Positions 59,224 through 64,000 of a DNA stretch of 64,000 nucleotides are shown piece after piece. Below the pieces are notes generated by a model that was not told the DNA's origin, made no database searches, and was given only the letters and a program-made list of their open reading frames with translations. Source of the stretch: Filosporella fistucella (taxonomy: Eukaryota > Ascomycota > Leotiomycetes > Helotiales); contig JAQJZZ010000008.1 of NCBI GenBank assembly GCA_030077755.1, forward strand, positions 3,472,001 through 3,536,000. The letters run 5' to 3'. Each line of letters begins with the position of its first letter. Position 1 is the stretch's first letter. The position numbers and the translations under genes are program-made.

Positions 59224-59932
59224 ATGGACCAGCGTAGGCCGCCGGAGTACATCATCGAGGTCTTCGCTGACCCATCTTCGGTCAAAGATGTCGTGAGAGG
59301 TATTTAAATCCCAAACAAACCTGGTTCTGTGAGGATGAGCGGGTCGCGGAAAAGCTGACCTTAAATCATTAGGAATCTTACACACGATCTTCTTTCACCG
59401 ATTCTTTCCTTCTATCCGCCCAAAGACAAGAGATATACTTGATCTGACGCTTCCTTTTGTTGACGATGTTGAGCTGGAGACGCTGATTGATCAGCGAACG
59501 GCAACGCTGGTGCGGCAATTGGATACGAGCTCTGATATGGGCGCGCGGAATACAGGAGTGAGGGGATTAATGGCTGTGCAATTCTTTGAGAAGAAACGGC
59601 GGAAGGCCTGGTTTACTAAGGGAGAGGAGGAAGTGTGTTGGGAGCAATGGACGCTGGATGTCACCCTTGCAACCCCACGCACGGAAAGCGGTATGTTTGA
59701 GGCATTTTCCGACGAAAATATTGTTGATCTGATGCATTTGACAGAACGGGCAAAGGTCAGGAAAGCCATGGAAGCTATGCTTTTGAAAGCTGCTATGAAG
59801 ATTGTAACGACGGTGAACAGAGAAAAGGATCATATACCACCAATCACTACCAGCGAATCTAATCCGTTTCCTTATCAGATTGTCATTAACCCCAGAGATA
59901 ATGGGTGGGGAGCGCGCATGGGAATATTCTGA
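59224..59932 (+). CDS. ATG101: Autophagy-related protein 101
   Basis: Exons 59224-59299, 59373-59690 and 59745-59932 give 193 residues. The start MDQRRPPEYIIEVFADPSS fits the family; an ATG at 59106 is in the same frame and would add about 39 residues, but family members begin at the later Met. Diagnostic segments are ILHTIFFHRFFPSIRP (HORMA core), TPRTES/ERAKVRKAME across the second junction and NPFPYQIVINP near the end. Atg101 is a HORMA protein that stabilises Atg13 in the Atg1/ULK initiation complex in fungi lacking Atg29/Atg31. The second intron (59691-59744) is 54 nt and stop-free; removing it restores the expected sequence. Its 3' end faces the ZNF511-like gene with a 200-bp gap. Confidence 0.94.
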
Positions 59933-60132
59933 AAGGAAACAAAAAGCTGGAATCTTGTACATGAAAGGGAGTCGCTATGTGGCGTTTGGGAGTCAGAATA
60001 GAGGCTTTTGGAGACAGATACCCAATGAATTGCATTTATTGCGAGTTTGGATGCAGATATATGGAGAGATGTCATGTCTTGGTCGTTATGTCATGAGAGG
60101 GTATCGTGAAGACATGGCTCATAAATCATTGT

Positions 60133-60990
60133 TCAGCTCCGACTGAATCCTCCCCTTCCTCGTCCTCTTCCACCACCCCGTCCAAATCTGACGCTGGGAG
60201 GGACAAATTTCAGTGCCGACATTGCTCCTGACAAACCCTCCATAGCATCTTCATCTGGAGACTTGGCTGCCTTTTCGTCATGGTCAGACTTGTCATCCTC
60301 TACCTCATTGCCTGTGCTTGGGACATTCTCAAGAGTGGAAGTGCGTCTTCTGGTTCTGTCTTCGATCTCGGTCATATGCTGAGCTGCTGAACTCCGTCGC
60401 CGATGTTTTCCTGAGCGCAACATGGAGCTTCGACGATCGATTCCATCGTTAACAACATAAAAGTCATAATCTTTGGGAAACATGTGTTTGTCAACCAAAT
60501 GCATTCGCCTCTTTTCTGGAGTGGAACATTTTCGTTCACAATCCTCAACAAAACAGGAATACTAGGACAAATCAGCACCTTAAATATGAAAGTAAGGGAT
60601 TTTCATTCTTACAATTTTTTCTCCCCGCTCCTTTCTGACAATGACCAAGGAATCGTGATTCTCCTCGATATGGAGATTCAAGAAATGTTCTGTCGGAAAG
60701 TTCTTTCTGCACTCGAGACAACGATTGACATGTACCTTGGCATAATGGACATCATAGTCCTCAAAGGATGAGAAAGTAAGAGTTCCTCGATGTGGTGGTA
60801 AGGAGCATCGCATTTCAGTTGTTGGAGAGGCTTGACCGCTCTCGGGATCTAGATGAACGTATTTCGATGTTGACAATGGAACATTTCCTGTACTAGGATG
60901 GACAACTAATCGAGCTGTAGTTTTATTATCTCCTGTATCCTCTGACTCGGGAGAGGAAGGTTCAAAGTCTTCTCGTGAGCGCTTGGCCAT
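60133..60990 (-). CDS. C2H2 zinc-finger protein, ZNF511-like
   Basis: Exons 60990-60613 and 60561-60133 (51-nt intron) give 268 residues. Three zinc-binding segments in tandem: MRCSLPPH...HYAKVH, CLECRKNFPTEHFLNLHIEENH, and CFVEDC...CSTPEKRRMHLVDKH split by the intron from the rest. KHMFPKDYDFYVVNDGI follows as in ZNF511 homologues. The C-terminus is disordered and ends in an RG-rich tail (FGRGGGRGRGRGGF) that could bind RNA or be arginine-methylated. The start MAKRSREDFEPSSP is the first in-frame ATG. Function in fungi is not established. Confidence 0.88.
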
Positions 60991-61614
60991 TTTCAAGGTG
61001 GTTGAAGGCGGGGTAGTTACTTTTGTAGCAAAACTCTTCTCCCTCGGTTTCCAACTATGATATCTGGTGTGAGAGTGAAAATTGAAGGTATGGTGATGAT
61101 ATGGTGTTAAAATACTCTTCAACAAACTTACTTTGAAAATAAATTATTAGATGCCAAACTTCAAGTAGGCCGGGAATAGATTTGTCGGGAAGAAAGCCTT
61201 GCCGCACAAGGCTGAGCTGGACTTTGTCGGTTGGGTATCCTTGCTACGTAGGCCTAATTTTGACGATCACTGCTTCCATGGTGGTGGGATATCTGACTTT
61301 CTCGGCCATTTCCTGTCATCGTGAACAAAGCACCATCATCGCCTCGCATCAAAAAAGAGAGACAACACTCACAAACTCATTCAGATGAGTGCGGTTCTTT
61401 GTCGGCATCTGGTCAGAAGTTCACTTTGCACAACACAATTCACTGTGTTCGTTAGTTAGCGTCGCCCTTCTGCGAACAGCCATTTTAGCAGTGGATTTTC
61501 GAACCGCTCATATCTATGGATCGCGACAATTATTTTCGATTTGCGGATCTCGACGCGCAAATCTAGACAACAAGTCTGGGCATCGCCCATTGCTGTATTA
61601 CCAGTGAAAACACT

Positions 61615-64000
61615 ATGGATTCCGCAGATACAACTGTAGCATCGCAGAAATGGACGTTCGTATCCCACCATCGCACTACTATGATCTTGCGCGGGACTGA
61701 CAGTCATAGGTATGCGCTGCGGGTCGAGGCGGCGATTAAGGCCCTGCTGGACGAACAGACATTTCCTCCACTTGAGGTCATTGAAGATATGATCAAAGAG
61801 TGCGTTTGCGCTTGAAGTACATTGTATGGTCGCAAGTAAGCTAATACTGCTAGATTTCGAATTGCATGCGAAGCAGTGCTGTTTCTTGACCTCGAATATG
61901 CCACTTCTGTCGCCGTGGGAAGTCACCTCTGGGATGCGCATATCTTAATTAATAACAGGTACCGAAGGATCATGGAAGGTTACAAGAGGCAGAATGGGAA
62001 GCAAAATACGGTGGAACGACGAAAATGGGAGAAGCGATATGTCGACTTCATAAAGTACAGTCAATACTTTTACAAGAGCTTTATCCAAAGACTTGCTTCC
62101 CACTACTCTGGATCGGAAAGCTTACGTCGTGTCGCCCATCGACTCACTTTAAGCACTCTCTCCGTCGACAATCCAGTCAGACTCACCCCGGATCTCGAAG
62201 TTCTTGTTACAGATATCTGCCACACATCTATCCTCTACCTCGGCGATTTACACCGCTATCGTAACATGGTCAGATCTAAGGAGCGTAGTTGGGAGATGGC
62301 CCTTTCTTATTACACTCTTGCCAATGATTTTTGCCCGGAGAAGGGAAGCGCTCACAATCAAATGGCTGTCGTCGCATTGGCTGATACGAATCATCTGGAT
62401 GCTGTGTATCATCTGTATCGAGCTCTCATGTCCAAGGAACCACACTCTCTGGCACGCGGAAACCTGGGGATTGAGTTCAAGAAGATTGTGACGGCTTGGA
62501 AACAAAAACGTCAACAACCTTTGCCTGACGGCCTTACTCAACTGATTTGGTGGTTCACTCTCCTTCACGCGAGATTCTACGAAGGCGTTGAATTTTCTGG
62601 ACGTGAAGAGCTGGAAAATGAGGTCTTGTCACGCTTGGCAATACTCCTGAAGAAGCAGCCATTTCCTGAAGATTTGCAGAAGGTTGTCATAATCAATATT
62701 GCTGCAGAGTCGTTTGCCGCTCAAAAGATTGAAGGTTAGTTGTTTCAGTTGATGCTGATGCAGTGCTAACCATTCATAGAACTTGGCTCAAATGTTACTC
62801 CAGAGTCCATCGCTGCGTACTTCTTTTACGTCCGTTTCAACTGTCGCATGATGTCTAGGCTGCTCCAGGTTCTTCTTCCAGAACTTGAGGATGATACAGA
62901 TGGAGACGATCTTCCAAACGGAAATGAAGGATCTAAGACGAACAAGGATCGAATCTCTGCTGCTGCCCGGAGAATCTTTCCAGTATTGCGCCAGTATGGT
63001 TCATGGCTGGCATGTGCTTCTCCCATAATTGCCAATATTCATTCTGGTCCAATTGAGGTGCACATCAAGGAAATGTGGAAGTTGTACGCCATCGTTCTAA
63101 CAAGGATTGCCAATTACTTCAGTCCGGTCGACAAGTTGTTTCAGGTTGATTATCTTCTGGAAGAAGATGAGGCAACCGTTGGCTTCCAGCCTCTCCGCAG
63201 ACCTGACTTGAAAGTTGAGAGCAGTCTCTTCCATAGCAGCGATGGAAGCATGAAGCCACGAGCAACTGATTCCGGCATCGCGCGTCATCACCCCAATGCT
63301 GAAATGGAATCCCGCATTCGAGACATCCTCATATCTGGACTTAGTCTTCAACAGAATGACTACGTCCCTATCAGGCTCGATTCTAGTGGTGGTGAACCTG
63401 CATTCAGATATATGGACGAGGGCTTGCAGATTCCTGCAGAAGCACAGCGCTCCCAATCTCAAGCTGAGACAGCAAGCTCACAACACTCCATGGTGGAATC
63501 TTTGCCTCGTCAACCACGACATACGCCTGATGAGGGTCATGAGGAAGTGACTGATGAGACTGATGATACTGCATCGATGTCAGACAGCATGGAAAACGAT
63601 ATGTCTCGTATGGTTGATGATCTGCTGGAGCCATCGACAAATGGAGATCGATCCTACTCAAAAACAAACGAGACTTCGTATGGAATGCACAGTCTTACAG
63701 CTAACGAGATATTTGCTCCGATCGGATCCAACGGTTTCGAGCCTCGGCACCAGAGTACACCCAAAGTCCTCCCAAGTCTCCCGGGCTTATACAATTCAGC
63801 TTTCACCCCTAAACCTTTTGAACTGCAGCCAACCAGCCCTACCCGACCGCTTACGGCTCGTCAAATATCCCCGTTATCTCTTGCTACCAATGAGCAACAA
63901 CTTGCTGCCGCTGCAGCTCTTGATGCAGCCACAGGCTACACCGTGACGAGAGATCCCTCCGGTTCATGGGGCCGAAGACCATCAAGACCATCTAACAGGA
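61615..64000 (+). CDS. EST1/EBS1/SMG7-family telomere and mRNA-decay factor, partial
   Basis: Exons 61615-61799, 61854-62734 and 62780 to the right edge are open throughout; the C-terminus lies outside the window. About 760 residues are present. The N-terminal 14-3-3-like EST1 domain is visible (WDAHILINNRYRR, EKRYVDFIKYSQYFYKSFIQRL), followed by the DNA/RNA-binding EST1_DNA_bind region (HTSILYLGDLHRYRN, WEMALSYYTLANDFCPEKGS, HNQMAVVAL, DAVYHLYRALMSKEPH, ARGNLGIEF). These motifs define the SMG5-7/EBS1 family that binds phospho-Upf1 in nonsense-mediated decay and, in yeast Est1, telomerase. The C-terminal part is acidic and Ser-rich. Introns are 54 and 45 nt; the first donor is GTGCGT. Confidence 0.9.

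Noticed and set aside
1..64000. CRISPR arrays, rRNA genes, bacterial operons
   Set aside because: No direct-repeat arrays or rRNA sequences were seen; spliced genes show that this is nuclear fungal DNA.

Overview
This is nuclear DNA of a filamentous ascomycete (Pezizomycotina). Nearly every gene has short introns (45-100 nt) with GTAAGT-like donors, CTAAC/CTGAC branch sites and YAG acceptors. The gene set is also fungal: a Zn2Cys6 regulator, a CFEM-like GPI protein, a CYP52-type P450, a GH20 chitobiase, a HAL4-type kinase, and spliced nuclear tRNAs. Sequence flavour suggests Leotiomycetes (Helotiales), but that is a guess. I resolved 26 protein genes, most of them by splicing the exons by hand with reading frame preserved at each junction, plus two intron-containing tRNA genes.

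Left part (1-26 kb), sparse and accessory-like. From the left edge it holds a partial gene (-) whose N-terminus resembles those of fungal NACHT/ankyrin/kinase signalling proteins, a secreted beta-N-acetylhexosaminidase, a P450, tRNA-Lys(CUU), and a 1291-residue secreted Ser/Thr-rich protein with a duplicated six-cysteine module. Then come tRNA-Pro(CGG), a Zn2Cys6 transcription factor with one apparent GT-TG intron, a CFEM-like GPI protein, an LtrA-family membrane protein and a small secreted Ser/Thr-rich protein. Stretches of 1-2 kb between these genes show no recognisable coding.

Middle (26-50 kb), conserved genes separated by deserts of up to 3-4 kb. It holds a PH/leucine-rich-repeat protein, a mitochondrial HTD2-like dehydratase, prephenate dehydratase (phenylalanine synthesis), eRF1, a 67-residue Cys-rich ORF and a HAL4/SAT4-type kinase. 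That kinase's UGA stop is followed by 66 more open codons in frame. A disordered protein closes the section. A probable LTR-retrotransposon remnant and a tRNA-like relic lie near 43.7-44.0 kb.

Right part (50.5-64 kb), dense housekeeping genes, often divergent from short shared promoters: RPC19, BUD31, a CaMKK-type kinase, the TRAPP subunit BET5, the peroxin PEX3, ATG101, a ZNF511-like zinc-finger protein, and an EST1/EBS1/SMG7-family RNA-decay factor that runs off the right edge. CaMKK/BET5 and PEX3/ATG101 each share about 300 bp between start codons.

I see no CRISPR, no rRNA, no intact transposon and no biosynthetic cluster. The observations most worth checking are the GT-TG intron, the UGA-plus-extension kinase, the giant secreted protein with a concealed 54-nt intron, and several introns whose length is a multiple of three and which leave the frame open when unspliced.
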